A DNA stretch of 44,574 bases from a virus. The stretch lies in the IMG/VR virus record IMGVR_UViG_3300020477_000765, positions 1-44,574 of that record; one strand, written 5' to 3'. This document shows positions 32,530 through 40,316 of this stretch, piece by piece. Every line of letters begins with the position of its first letter. The first letter of the stretch is position 1. A program made the position numbers and the translations under genes. The notes beneath the pieces are model-generated. The model was not told the origin of the DNA and searched no databases. It worked only from the letters and a program-made list of their open reading frames with translations.

Positions 32530-32789
32530 TTTTTCTCCTCATCATAATTTAATAATAATATAATATAATGAGCAGCCTTTAATAAATCTGCCCTATTATA
32601 TCCGTTTTTCTTACCATACCTACACAAATATTTAATTGCATTTGCGTGGCAAAAATCTTTACCTATATTTAAAGTCTTAAATAAATCTTGTATTTGAAAG
32701 CCACCTTTACCTGTTGAGTAATGTTGACCATAAGTACCTTTAATATAATCTAAAATTTCTTTGGCAATTTTTTCTTCATTATATTTCAT
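32526..32789 (-). CDS. DUF3310-like protein
   Basis: 87 aa. GKDFCHANAIKYLCRYGKKNG, then RADLLKAAHYIILLL, is the core of the DUF3310 family, common in phages near nucleotide metabolism genes and sometimes labelled nucleotide kinase without proof. It is preceded by a near-perfect sigma70 promoter (TTGACA, 16 bp, TATAAT), so it heads the early clamp and clamp-loader operon. Confidence 0.75.
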   Translation of the reverse strand: MKYNEEKIAKEILDYIKGTYGQHYSTGKGGFQIQDLFKTLNIGKDFCHANAIKYLCRYGKKNGYNRADLLKAAHYIILLLNYDEEKK

Positions 32790-32803
32790 AATATATAGAA
32801 TCT

Positions 32804-32831
32804 ATTATATCAAAAATCAATAAAATGTCAA
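32804..32831 (-). promoter_or_regulatory. Sigma70-type early promoter of the clamp operon
   Basis: Minus strand: -35 TTGACA (32831-32826), 16-bp spacer, -10 TATAAT (32809-32804), 15 bp before the DUF3310 start. Both boxes are perfect consensus, which points to use of host RNA polymerase early in infection. Confidence 0.85.
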
Positions 32832-32835
32832 TGAC

Positions 32836-33198
32836 CTATTGATTTTGACTGGAACACACATCTAGCATTGTTTTTGTATCTTTTAACTCTTGCTTTAATC
32901 CGTGTAATTCTGTTTGTAGATTCGCAATAATAATCTCTACCTTCTCAATATAATTTTGAGATTCAAGTAATTCTCTTTGGGTAGTATTAACTTCTTTTTC
33001 TAATATTTGTAATCCTCGTTCATTACTAGCAATGGAGTCCAAATACTCACCTTCCATTATTTGGAAGTGCAATTCACTTTGTTGAATACGGTCTTGTAAT
33101 TCCTTTGTTGTTTTTAATTCATTTGCCAGAACAGCAAAAAAGATTATGATAATAAGTCCAATTCCGATGTGGACTAACTTCAAGTCCTTTATCTTCAT
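32836..33198 (-). CDS. Membrane-anchored coiled-coil protein
   Basis: 120 aa. One N-terminal membrane helix (about 10-26) and then a continuous coiled coil (about 28-110) ending in a Cys-Ser-Ser tail. The topology is that of an inner-membrane spanin, and a small lipoprotein gene lies just upstream. The gene order (lipoprotein first) and early-type promoter are unusual for lysis genes, so a role in excluding other phages or in envelope sensing is equally possible. Confidence 0.6.
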   Translation of the reverse strand: MKIKDLKLVHIGIGLIIIIFFAVLANELKTTKELQDRIQQSELHFQIMEGEYLDSIASNERGLQILEKEVNTTQRELLESQNYIEKVEIIIANLQTELHGLKQELKDTKTMLDVCSSQNQ

Positions 33199-33214
33199 AA
33201 CAATCTCCTAGTCT

Positions 33215-33403
33215 TTATTTCTTATCAATCAATTCGCAAGTAATTTCGTCTGCTTGTAATCCTGCTTCTTTATCATATATCCACACATAAGAAAAGTGAA
33301 CCTGGTCACCTTTTTCTACGCATTTTTTTCCAAATGATAGTTTGGGATTTTGTACACAACCTACAAGAATCAAACTGATTAATATAATTAATATTTTATT
33401 CAT
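33215..33403 (-). CDS. Small lipoprotein
   Basis: 62 aa with a hydrophobic signal and lipobox LVGC (Cys16). The mature 47 residues hold two more cysteines (KKCVEKGD, ITCELIDKK), perhaps a disulfide. It follows an early promoter directly and precedes the coiled-coil membrane protein by 16 bp. It could be an outer-membrane partner of that protein. Family unknown. Confidence 0.65.
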   Translation of the reverse strand: MNKILIILISLILVGCVQNPKLSFGKKCVEKGDQVHFSYVWIYDKEAGLQADEITCELIDKK

Positions 33404-33408
33404 ACTAT

Positions 33409-33442
33409 TATTTATTATACTTTAATATAGGGGTTTTGTCAA
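33409..33442 (-). promoter_or_regulatory. Overlapping early and late promoter elements
   Basis: Minus strand: TTGACA (33442-33437), 17 bp, TATAAT (33419-33414), a perfect sigma70 promoter. A late-type AATAAATA (33416-33409) overlaps the -10. The start codon is 10 bp beyond the -10 box, so the mRNA leader would be very short. Confidence 0.75.
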
Positions 33443-33453
33443 TAAGACACGCT

Positions 33454-33485
33454 AAAAAAATAGGGCGATATTTCTACCGCCCTAT
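33454..33485 (-). terminator. Intrinsic terminator after hsp20
   Basis: Minus strand: perfect 8-bp stem (ATAGGGCG/CGCCCTAT; 33485-33478 with 33467-33460), 10-nt loop, followed by a T-tract (33460-33454). It ends the hsp20 transcript and insulates the early promoter downstream. Confidence 0.9.
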
Positions 33486-33501
33486 CTAAATCAAATGTTA
33501 A

Positions 33502-33960
33502 TTATTTAACATTTATAGTTTTTAGTTTCTTACCTTCTGGTACTATTCTCTCCATTGATACTCTCAATAGACCGTCTTTCAATTCAGCGCCTTTGACTTC
33601 AACATCATTAGCAATTGAAAAAGACCTTTTGAAATATCTTTTAGATATACCTTTATGTAATACTTCTCCATCTTCATCCTTTTCAGAAGCTTTTTCTTCC
33701 TTCTTGGTTTCAATGGTTAACATTCCATCTTCAACATTGACATCAATGTCTTTCTTATTAAATCCTGCAAGAGCGATTTCAATATCGTACTTGTTTTTAC
33801 CAGACTTAACTATATTGTAAGGTGGGTAGTTATTAGTAAGTGCAGGTGATAGATTGAAAAAATCATCATCAAACATTGATTCAAAATGATTAAACATAGA
33901 ATCAAATCCTATACTTACTGGTCTTAACTTGTTAAAAATAGATAGTGCTTTATTGGTCAT
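33502..33960 (-). CDS. Small heat-shock protein (Hsp20 / alpha-crystallin)
   Basis: 152 aa. N-terminal arm (1-40, FESMFDDDFF), alpha-crystallin domain (about 45-140) with NKYDIEIALAGFNKKDIDV and ELKDGLLRVSM, and a short C-terminal tail (KLKTINVK) carrying an I-x-V-like end. It is an ATP-independent holdase; phage versions are thought to help folding of virion proteins. It is a single-gene unit: late box TATAAATA 60 bp upstream, strong AAGGAGG site, and a terminator right after the stop. Confidence 0.96.
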   Translation of the reverse strand: MTNKALSIFNKLRPVSIGFDSMFNHFESMFDDDFFNLSPALTNNYPPYNIVKSGKNKYDIEIALAGFNKKDIDVNVEDGMLTIETKKEEKASEKDEDGEVLHKGISKRYFKRSFSIANDVEVKGAELKDGLLRVSMERIVPEGKKLKTINVK

Positions 33961-34021
33961 AATTAACCTCCTTTATTAAGCGAGTTACTATTTTGTAGAA
34001 CCCATTATGGCGTTCTACTAT

Positions 34022-34029
34022 TATTTATA
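34022..34029 (-). promoter_or_regulatory. T4-type late promoter of hsp20
   Basis: Perfect TATAAATA on the minus strand, about 60 bp before the hsp20 ATG. The leader after it contains a 7-bp stem (GTAGAAC/GTTCTAC) before the ribosome site. Confidence 0.7.
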
Positions 34030-34040
34030 TAAGAACTTTT

Positions 34041-34184
34041 TTGTGTTTTTCAAGCCCCTATTTTAAAGGGTTGTTTTTGATTAACTTAATAACCAGGGCA
34101 CAACCCTAAGCCTCTCTACGCCTCTACAAGACTTATGAATTGCTTGTAGCATAATATATATATCAGACACACGGCATAGAATCT
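34041..34184 (-). other. Structured non-coding stretch between rpsU and hsp20
   Basis: No ORF or tRNA is seen. It holds a 7-bp stem (CTACAAG/CTTGTAG, 34149-34143 with 34130-34124), then an 8-bp stem (AGGGTTGT/ACAACCCT, 34107-34100 with 34074-34067) with a nested 5-bp helix, and two near-copies of GTAGAGGC/GTAGAGAGGC between them. It could be the end of the rpsU mRNA or a small RNA. The T-tract of a normal terminator is missing. Confidence 0.45.
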
Positions 34185-34427
34185 CTAAATTCTTTTTACT
34201 TTTTTACCTTTAACCCAAACAAATCCTAGATTTTCTTCGTTTTTCTTACGAGCTTTAGCAAGAACTTTATCCCGTTCTTTCATTTTTTCAACTCTTTTTT
34301 CCGAAGGTTTTTTGTAATATTGTCTATCTCTAATCTCTTTCATTAGGCCTGTTTTTTGAATCTTACGCTTTAATACTCTTAAAGCCTGTTCAACATTATT
34401 GTTTCTAACTACTACGGTTATACTCAT
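34185..34427 (-). CDS. rpsU: Phage ribosomal protein bS21
   Basis: 80 aa. [23 protein letters not shown] then [18 protein letters not shown] is the bS21 pattern (E. coli: [26 protein letters not shown]). A C-terminal extension ([14 protein letters not shown]) goes beyond the usual end. bS21 sits near the 30S platform by the Shine-Dalgarno helix, so a phage copy may bias translation towards phage mRNAs (inference); such genes are known in SAR11 phage HTVC008M. It lies 30 bp after a strong terminator and has no clear promoter of its own. Confidence 0.93.
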   Translation of the reverse strand: MSITVVVRNNNVEQALRVLKRKIQKTGLMKEIRDRQYYKKPSEKRVEKMKERDKVLAKARKKNEENLGFVWVKGKKVKRI

Positions 34428-34456
34428 CTTATTTTTTTCTACTCCCTTCTATGTGC

Positions 34457-34485
34457 AAAAAACTTGGGGCGATTAACGCCCCAAG
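34457..34485 (-). terminator. Intrinsic terminator after the MoxR-like gene
   Basis: Minus strand: perfect 9-bp stem (CTTGGGGCG/CGCCCCAAG), loop of 5, then TTTTTT (34462-34457). It follows the MoxR-like stop by 31 bp and precedes rpsU by 30 bp, so bS21 expression may depend on read-through. Confidence 0.9.
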
Positions 34486-34515
34486 CGGACTTACACTATG
34501 GATGATTTTTAGACT

Positions 34516-35733
34516 TTAAACTTGGATATCTTTATCTTCGTTTTCGTCATCCTCATCATCTTCGGAATCTTTTTGGTCTTCCTGTATTTGAGATTTTAAT
34601 TCTTCATCTTTTTTCTGTTTCAAAATCTCATCAACTGAAGCGCCACTATCAACTTTACTATATAAATCTACAAAAGATGTTTTAACATCCTCATCAAATC
34701 TATTAGTACAAACTGATATAGCTTTCATTTTGTTTTTGAAGATACCATATGCTTCGGCGATGTGGACTAATCTTCTTGTAGATATAATCTCATCAACTCC
34801 TCCATCAAAATATGTTCTTCTAATTACATCTGCCCAAGTTACTAGATTTTTAGCAAACTTGACATCTGACTTACCAGCCGATTTCAATTTAGTCGCAACT
34901 ATTTTTTCCTCTGTTTTAGCAGCAGGATATTCTTGTTCAAAGGTAACTGGAAATCTTTCCAGGAACGCCTCGTTCAAAACATTAGTTCCGATAAACTTAC
35001 CATCTTCGGATCCTTGTCCTTTTGTATTAGCAGTAGCAACTACATTAAACCCAAATTTCGGTTTAACCCATTTGTTAATTTTCTTAACATAGATTCCACT
35101 ACCTTCAAGTATTGGTTGTAAGCACATTATCTTATTACTTGCAAGGTCAATCTCATCAAGTAAAAGAACAGCACCTCTATTCATTGCTTCTATAACAGGA
35201 CCATTTTGCCAGACCGTTTGGCCATCTCTTAATCTATAACCGCCAAGTAAATCATCTTCGTCCGTTTCAATAGTAATGTTAACTCTAATCATCTCCCTTT
35301 TTGCAACAGCACAAGATTGTGTTACCGCAAGTGTTTTACCATTACCAGATAAACCAGTAATAAAAACAGGATAGAATTTTTTAGAAGTTATGATATTTCT
35401 AATATCACTAAAATTACCAAAGTTAACAAAGTCTTTATCTTTATCTGGTATTACATTTTCAGTTAGCGAACTAACTATGTAAGCAGCTTTCGATTCTGTT
35501 TTTTCAACTTTAGGTGATTCAACAACATTATTATCTGCTGTCTCCTCATTATCATTAAGAGGTAGTTTATAAACTCCTCTACCGACTTTGTATTTGTCGG
35601 ATTTTAACCAAGAAGGATTTTTGATAACCTTCTTTTTTACTAAAGCATTAATTTGTGCCCTAGTAACCGTTTCTGATTTATATTCTTTATTCAATAAATC
35701 AACTACGGATTTTTGTTTTACATTAAGTTCCAT
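34516..35733 (-). CDS. cobS: MoxR/CobS-like AAA+ ATPase
   Basis: 405 aa. The N-terminal 60 residues look like a small winged or helical domain. The AAA+ core has Walker A GLSGNGKT (127-134), Walker B LLLDEIDLA (190-198) and a sensor VVATANTKGQG. A strongly acidic tail (EDDEDDENEDKD) closes it. Cyanophage homologues are labelled CobS, but no cobalamin genes are nearby, so a MoxR-type chaperone working with the VWA/protease-like protein next to it is more likely. An early promoter (TTGACA-17-TAGCAT) and terminator frame it as a single-gene unit. Confidence 0.88.
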   Translation of the reverse strand: MELNVKQKSVVDLLNKEYKSETVTRAQINALVKKKVIKNPSWLKSDKYKVGRGVYKLPLNDNEETADNNVVESPKVEKTESKAAYIVSSLTENVIPDKDKDFVNFGNFSDIRNIITSKKFYPVFITGLSGNGKTLAVTQSCAVAKREMIRVNITIETDEDDLLGGYRLRDGQTVWQNGPVIEAMNRGAVLLLDEIDLASNKIMCLQPILEGSGIYVKKINKWVKPKFGFNVVATANTKGQGSEDGKFIGTNVLNEAFLERFPVTFEQEYPAAKTEEKIVATKLKSAGKSDVKFAKNLVTWADVIRRTYFDGGVDEIISTRRLVHIAEAYGIFKNKMKAISVCTNRFDEDVKTSFVDLYSKVDSGASVDEILKQKKDEELKSQIQEDQKDSEDDEDDENEDKDIQV

Positions 35734-35789
35734 AATATAATTATTTCTCTCCTTTCATAATGTAAGTTTTTGTCATCTTAACTATAGCT

Positions 35790-35818
35790 ATGCTATCAGT
35801 TTTTTCATCAATTGTCAA
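35790..35818 (-). promoter_or_regulatory. Early promoter of the MoxR-like gene
   Basis: Minus strand: TTGACA (35818-35813), 17 bp, TAGCAT (35795-35790), followed by AGC. The same TAGCATAGC block occurs in the promoter at 38146-38174. Confidence 0.75.
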
Positions 35819-35837
35819 CCCATAAAAAAGCATTGTT

Positions 35838-38132
35838 TTATGCGACCTCCTTGATGAATTTTTGTAATAATACTCTGGATACTAATCTATCCTTCATACT
35901 ATTTGCAAAAATCGTTTTAATTTTACTTTTTTTCATATCTTCTTTTATCTCATCTAAATTAAAATTCTTAACTGCTGTATCTGCCTTAACATAAAAATAC
36001 TTGTCATAAGCAGTATTCTTGTCAGCAAGAACCTTATCTTTATTAAATGTCTTTTTCGCCAAAGCAACTTTATCATAAGGACAATTAAAGTGCCAATATA
36101 AATCTTTGTATCTTCTAACTAAAAAGAATCCGATTGCCTGTATGCCGTGTCTTTTTTTCAAATAACTTATTAATCTTCCTGTTAAAGATATTTTCTGTTC
36201 TCTACTTCCATAACCAGAACAATCAACATAATTCTTTCCTAGTTTCAACCAAATATCTCCGTGTTGCCTCATTCCGTTTGAACCACCATCAGTTAAAGCA
36301 ATTAAAGCAACTTTATCTACTTTATAATCATTTCTAAATTTTCCAATTATTTTATCCATTGCAATTAAAGATTCATCTAAAGGTGTTGAATGTAAACCAA
36401 ATTCATCTGGTGGATGTGGCAATCTATTTAATTTTTCTGCAAAATCTGAATACATAACTTCTTTTCTTCTAGCATAAGAGTGGTTATAATAAACGCCGTA
36501 TCTATGTAAATATAAAGCAGACTTATACATATCTGTTTTTGATTGTTTATGTGAAAACAATTGAACCAACTTTGTTGATTGGTCTGCCCCTATTACATTT
36601 GGTCCTTCACTAAATGGTTGTTCTTTTTTTGGTGTGTCTTTTTTTTCATTTCCAAACAAACCTCTATAATAAGAATTGTTTAAAAACATATATACTGAAA
36701 AAGGTATATTAATTTTTCTAGCAAATAATACTAAATTTAATAATTGTTCAACCGTAGGTAACAAGTGGTTACTCATACTACCTGACCAATCTAATAAAAA
36801 TATCATTCCGTGGTTCTTCTCATTTGGAACTATTGTAATTTTTTTAAATATATCTTCAGCATATTTGTATGAATATAATTTTAATGGATCAATCACACCA
36901 GTTTTTGCTGTTGAAGCTCTTGCGTGTAATCTAGCATTTTTTTTCATTTCAAATTCTTTAACTAGATAATTAACCGTTCTTGTAGAATTGTGTATAAATT
37001 TCTTAAATATGTTTCCGTGTTCATCAAGAGCAGAACCATAACCAGAGTGTTTTCTTTCCTTAATTTCTTCTAAAATATTCTTTTTAATAAAATCTTTATT
37101 TGAAATAATTAATTTTTTTAAATTAACTTTAGGTAAGTGGCAATAATCTCTTTTACTAATATTATCATCTGCCATTTTTTGTCTTGCTTCTTCATATGAG
37201 TCAGCGGTTACAGGTCTTATTGGTACTTGACCTCCTGCATTATTTGAAAATCCTTTAAACTTTTTGGATTGATTATCTTCTTTTTTTTCTTTTTCTTTAG
37301 AGTCTGATTTTCCGTCTTTATCATCACCGTCTTTTTTATCATCTCCAGAAGAACCTTTTTCCTGTTCTTTTAATTTCTTATCTAAAAATTCATCTAATTT
37401 TTCACTACCAGATTTATTGTCATCATCCTTACTTTCAGCAGAATTACCTGAATCACTATTTCCTTCTTCTTCATCATCTTCCTTTTTAGGGGGAGCATAT
37501 ATATCTGCTGTTGCGTGGGTATCTAAATTTGGTATTTTAGACATTTGATTTTTACAATGTCCTAATATTTCTTCAGCAAGTTTTTTAACATCCTCAAAAG
37601 TTTTTAATTCATCAACTAACTTAACAAAGATTTTTTCTTTTTTATCAAAATCTAAATCTAAAGTTTTTGATGATTTAAAGTATAGGTTGATTTTATCAAT
37701 TGTTAAATAATCGTTTAATTTTCTTCCTTTAGTTTTAAAGAAATTGTCTTTATATAATTTTTTAAATCCTTCTAAATAGTCTTTTTTAAGACCAGGATAT
37801 TTCTTTTGAATCTTTTTATCTATTCTACAATCTTCCAACACATTAACAAACGACCTAAATTCATCTGTTTTATTTTTCATCTTTACCCAAGAATCTGTTG
37901 GTGTCCATAATGCGTGAGCGACCTCGTGGCCAACTAACATATCATAAACATTTTTGGATTTGTGTTCTTTTTTGAAAATCGGTATTGTTAAAATTCTATC
38001 TTTAACATCAAAACTAGCTGTCTGAGCAGAGTTTTCTTGTACTTCTATATTTTCTGTTGCAAGTAATTTGGCAAGTGTAGATTTTTTCTCTACATCATTA
38101 TCTTCAACTTTCTTTTTACTGAAATCTATCAT
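35838..38132 (-). CDS. Metalloprotease-like plus von Willebrand A protein (CobT-like)
   Basis: 764 aa from MIDFSKKK; a 14-codon longer start overlaps the promoter and is rejected. A zincin-like HEVAH (69-73) with a downstream EDCRID block suggests a metallopeptidase fold. A very acidic, low-complexity linker spans about 216-290. The C-terminal half has a VWA domain with the metal site DWSGSMS (448-454) and a later LTDGGSNG. This is the MoxR-partner layout (AAA+ ATPase plus VWA), as in CobS-CobT or viral-type stress chaperones. The pair may remodel a host or virion complex; substrate unknown. Confidence 0.82.
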   Translation of the reverse strand: MIDFSKKKVEDNDVEKKSTLAKLLATENIEVQENSAQTASFDVKDRILTIPIFKKEHKSKNVYDMLVGHEVAHALWTPTDSWVKMKNKTDEFRSFVNVLEDCRIDKKIQKKYPGLKKDYLEGFKKLYKDNFFKTKGRKLNDYLTIDKINLYFKSSKTLDLDFDKKEKIFVKLVDELKTFEDVKKLAEEILGHCKNQMSKIPNLDTHATADIYAPPKKEDDEEEGNSDSGNSAESKDDDNKSGSEKLDEFLDKKLKEQEKGSSGDDKKDGDDKDGKSDSKEKEKKEDNQSKKFKGFSNNAGGQVPIRPVTADSYEEARQKMADDNISKRDYCHLPKVNLKKLIISNKDFIKKNILEEIKERKHSGYGSALDEHGNIFKKFIHNSTRTVNYLVKEFEMKKNARLHARASTAKTGVIDPLKLYSYKYAEDIFKKITIVPNEKNHGMIFLLDWSGSMSNHLLPTVEQLLNLVLFARKINIPFSVYMFLNNSYYRGLFGNEKKDTPKKEQPFSEGPNVIGADQSTKLVQLFSHKQSKTDMYKSALYLHRYGVYYNHSYARRKEVMYSDFAEKLNRLPHPPDEFGLHSTPLDESLIAMDKIIGKFRNDYKVDKVALIALTDGGSNGMRQHGDIWLKLGKNYVDCSGYGSREQKISLTGRLISYLKKRHGIQAIGFFLVRRYKDLYWHFNCPYDKVALAKKTFNKDKVLADKNTAYDKYFYVKADTAVKNFNLDEIKEDMKKSKIKTIFANSMKDRLVSRVLLQKFIKEVA

Positions 38133-38145
38133 AATATATACTGCT

Positions 38146-38174
38146 ATGCTACTACGAATCGATATTATTTTCAA
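38146..38174 (-). promoter_or_regulatory. Early promoter of the VWA gene
   Basis: Minus strand: TTGAAA (38174-38169), 17 bp, TAGCAT (38151-38146) followed by AGC, 14 bp before the ATG. Same -10 block and spacer as at 35790-35818. Confidence 0.65.
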
Positions 38175-38228
38175 GCAAATAATGGATTATTCCATCGCAT
38201 AAACCCTAGGTTTTCTGGAATAAATGTT

Positions 38229-38864
38229 CTACTTTTGTTCTATTTTCTTAAAAAAGATGAGTTTTTTGTTCTCTCCAGTAGGTTTCACATATAATTTTTT
38301 AAGTGATTCTTTATCGTGCCATTTCATAGATACTGATTTGTGGGGTGGGAGACCTGCAGTATAACCTATCATATTCCAATTATCTGCTTTATATACTGCC
38401 CCATTATTTCCCCCAGCAACAAAGGTTACTAGGTACTTTAATGTATCGCCGTATTTCTGTTTCCAAATAAGGGGTGCTTGTTTTCGCAATTCTTTCAATA
38501 TTTGAGTTCCTGCATTTTTGATTTTTTCTCTCATACAGAATCTCCAGTTATTTGCAAATGAATTAAAGTTATTTTTATATTCATTTTTAGTCATTTTAAT
38601 ATGTGTTAATATATCTTTAGGTGGTGGATAAACAGACGACCCTATACCAATCATACCTATTGGTTTATCATCATTAAATACAACCCAATCTATTCTTCTT
38701 CCTACTGAAACCGTAGATGGTACATAACTATGAAATTGTGTGATTGTTTCTTTGATAAAATTCTTTGAAATTTTATCGTTGGCAACTCTTAATTCAAATG
38801 TTGTTGGGTGGTTTTTCTTTAAACGGTCGTGCCTAAAATTAACATCCATTGTCCACTTGTTCAT
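38229..38864 (-). CDS. DruA/Mom-like DNA-modification-type protein
   Basis: 211 aa. IDWVVFNDDKPIGMIGIGSSV (58-78) and LKYLVTFVAGGNNGAVYKADNWNMIGYTAG (142-171) carry the pattern of the DUF4338/DruA and Mom-like families: an AxNW/ADNW segment after a GxxY block, on a GNAT-like fold. Mom of phage Mu adds a carbamoylmethyl group to adenine N6. The start overlaps the stop of an SPPY DNA methyltransferase by one base. The assignment is from motif memory and could prove to be another acyltransferase-like family, but the link to DNA modification is strong by context. Confidence 0.6.
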   Translation of the reverse strand: MNKWTMDVNFRHDRLKKNHPTTFELRVANDKISKNFIKETITQFHSYVPSTVSVGRRIDWVVFNDDKPIGMIGIGSSVYPPPKDILTHIKMTKNEYKNNFNSFANNWRFCMREKIKNAGTQILKELRKQAPLIWKQKYGDTLKYLVTFVAGGNNGAVYKADNWNMIGYTAGLPPHKSVSMKWHDKESLKKLYVKPTGENKKLIFFKKIEQK

Positions 38865-39907
38865 TATTCTGGTTTTTGAAATATAAAAGTAGGTTCATAT
38901 TTTCTCCCACCTGGGAAGTTTTTAGTTTCTTCTCTTTTTTGGTTAGAGTCTTTTTGTTGTGTTGATAGTGATAACCACCAAGTATTTGATTGTTTAAATC
39001 CTACATCTAAAGCTAATGCAACCGTATCTTCTTCAAATGTTTTATATTGTTTTGTATTCGCAACATTGATTGCCATATACTTACCTGGTTTTAATCCTAT
39101 ATAAGCGTTCTGGAAAGTCTTTTTCAAAAACTTCTCTTTCCACATATCTTCTTCTGGATATGCTTTAAATGATTGTTCTTCTTCTTCACCATATTGTTCC
39201 CAACCAAAGTAAGGTGGACTAGTCATTACAAAATCTAGTGTATCTGGTTGTGGAATAAATGTTTCACTACCTTGTCTTAATAATCTATAATTCTTATCCT
39301 TCAGTCCATACTCATCTCTAATTTTTTCTAAACCTTCATAAGTAGGAATACAAGGATCCGTACCTATATAATTTACCCCAGCTGCAATTGCACCTAATAA
39401 ACGACCCCCATAACCCATACTTGGATCCCATACTAGACCTGCTTCTGTTCCTTCTAAAGGACTTTCTTTCTCTACAAATACATCATATAAAGCTGCGGCT
39501 GCTGTTGGTCTAAAATTTGATACCATTTGAGTTCCTGAGTATCTTCTTAACATAGACCTCATATCTGATTCTGTAATTTGATGATGTTCTTTTTGTTTAA
39601 AAAATGTGCCTGATAAAATCTTATTAATACCCTTCTTTAAATGCTCTTCATCATTCCATATTTCCATAGGGGTTTTCATTTTACCACATTTGATACCCCA
39701 ACTATGTTCCATATAAGACCAGGCAAGTGATAATCCGTGGGGTGATTGACCTATAATATTTAACTTACGGTCTATAATTAATTCTCTTTTAAATGATACT
39801 AATTGTTGGAAAGCATTATCTCTCCATTTTTTATCTGTAGGATATTTAGGAAATCCTTTATTCTTCCAATCAGTATAAACTTCGTGTAATAGATTTTCGT
39901 CTAACAT
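38864..39907 (-). CDS. DNA methyltransferase-like, SPPY type
   Basis: 347 aa. Motif I VWDPSMGYGGRL (159-170), acidic motif II IGTDP (181-185), and motif IV MTSPPYF (228-234). A C-terminal GRKYEPTFIFQKPE follows. SPPY suggests N4-cytosine or N6-adenine modification. The N-terminal 120 residues are unlike the 454-aa paralogue at 23950 but the cores match closely. It shares overlaps with the GNAT gene before it and the DruA/Mom-like gene after it. Confidence 0.82.
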   Translation of the reverse strand: MLDENLLHEVYTDWKNKGFPKYPTDKKWRDNAFQQLVSFKRELIIDRKLNIIGQSPHGLSLAWSYMEHSWGIKCGKMKTPMEIWNDEEHLKKGINKILSGTFFKQKEHHQITESDMRSMLRRYSGTQMVSNFRPTAAAALYDVFVEKESPLEGTEAGLVWDPSMGYGGRLLGAIAAGVNYIGTDPCIPTYEGLEKIRDEYGLKDKNYRLLRQGSETFIPQPDTLDFVMTSPPYFGWEQYGEEEEQSFKAYPEEDMWKEKFLKKTFQNAYIGLKPGKYMAINVANTKQYKTFEEDTVALALDVGFKQSNTWWLSLSTQQKDSNQKREETKNFPGGRKYEPTFIFQKPE

Positions 39908-40316
39908 ATACTTTACCTTTTATCTTTCCTTTTGCCCAATTGTGTTCACCAATTTCTTTCATACCTATTATATCATAAAATTTACAGGCATTCAAGTTGT
40001 CAGCTCTTACTGATAAATACACATCTTTTTCGCACCAATCAAAAAACTGCAATAGTATTTTCTTTGCATTTCCATTGCCTGATTCTTTATTTGCTATTTG
40101 ATGTAGTATTGTTTCGCCTTTATTCACAGGAACATTACCAATCTTTTGTTTTCTAGCGGCGTGATGAAAAGTTATTATTACACCATCTTGGTATATTAAT
40201 CTTTTCTTCTCTATCATCCTCCTCATATAATCTGTTCTTATATGAGGAAACCATTTCTTATGTTTATAAAAAATTAATTTTATATCTTCAAATTCACTTT
40301 GTATCGCCAATCTCAT
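39870..40316 (-). CDS. GNAT-family acetyltransferase
   Basis: 148 aa from MRLAIQSEFEDI; a 4-codon longer start exists. ESGNGNAKKILLQFF (about 82-96) fits the acetyl-CoA pyrophosphate loop, and VRADNLNACKFYDIIGMKEIG is the usual C-terminal GNAT segment. The target is unknown. It is locked by overlaps between a 2OG-oxygenase-like gene and the SPPY methyltransferase, so a role in nucleobase or protein modification within that set is likely. Confidence 0.8.
   Translation of the reverse strand: MRLAIQSEFEDIKLIFYKHKKWFPHIRTDYMRRMIEKKRLIYQDGVIITFHHAARKQKIGNVPVNKGETILHQIANKESGNGNAKKILLQFFDWCEKDVYLSVRADNLNACKFYDIIGMKEIGEHNWAKGKIKGKVYVRRKSITRSLY

Noticed and set aside
34081-34184. Possible tRNA between rpsU and hsp20
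   Set aside because: No T-loop GTTCGA-like block, no acceptor stem and no cloverleaf could be built; the stems present are simple hairpins.
34516-38132. Cobalamin synthesis genes (CobS/CobT)
   Set aside because: The labels come from distant AAA+/VWA similarity; the HEVAH domain and lack of other cobalamin genes argue against a cobaltochelatase.
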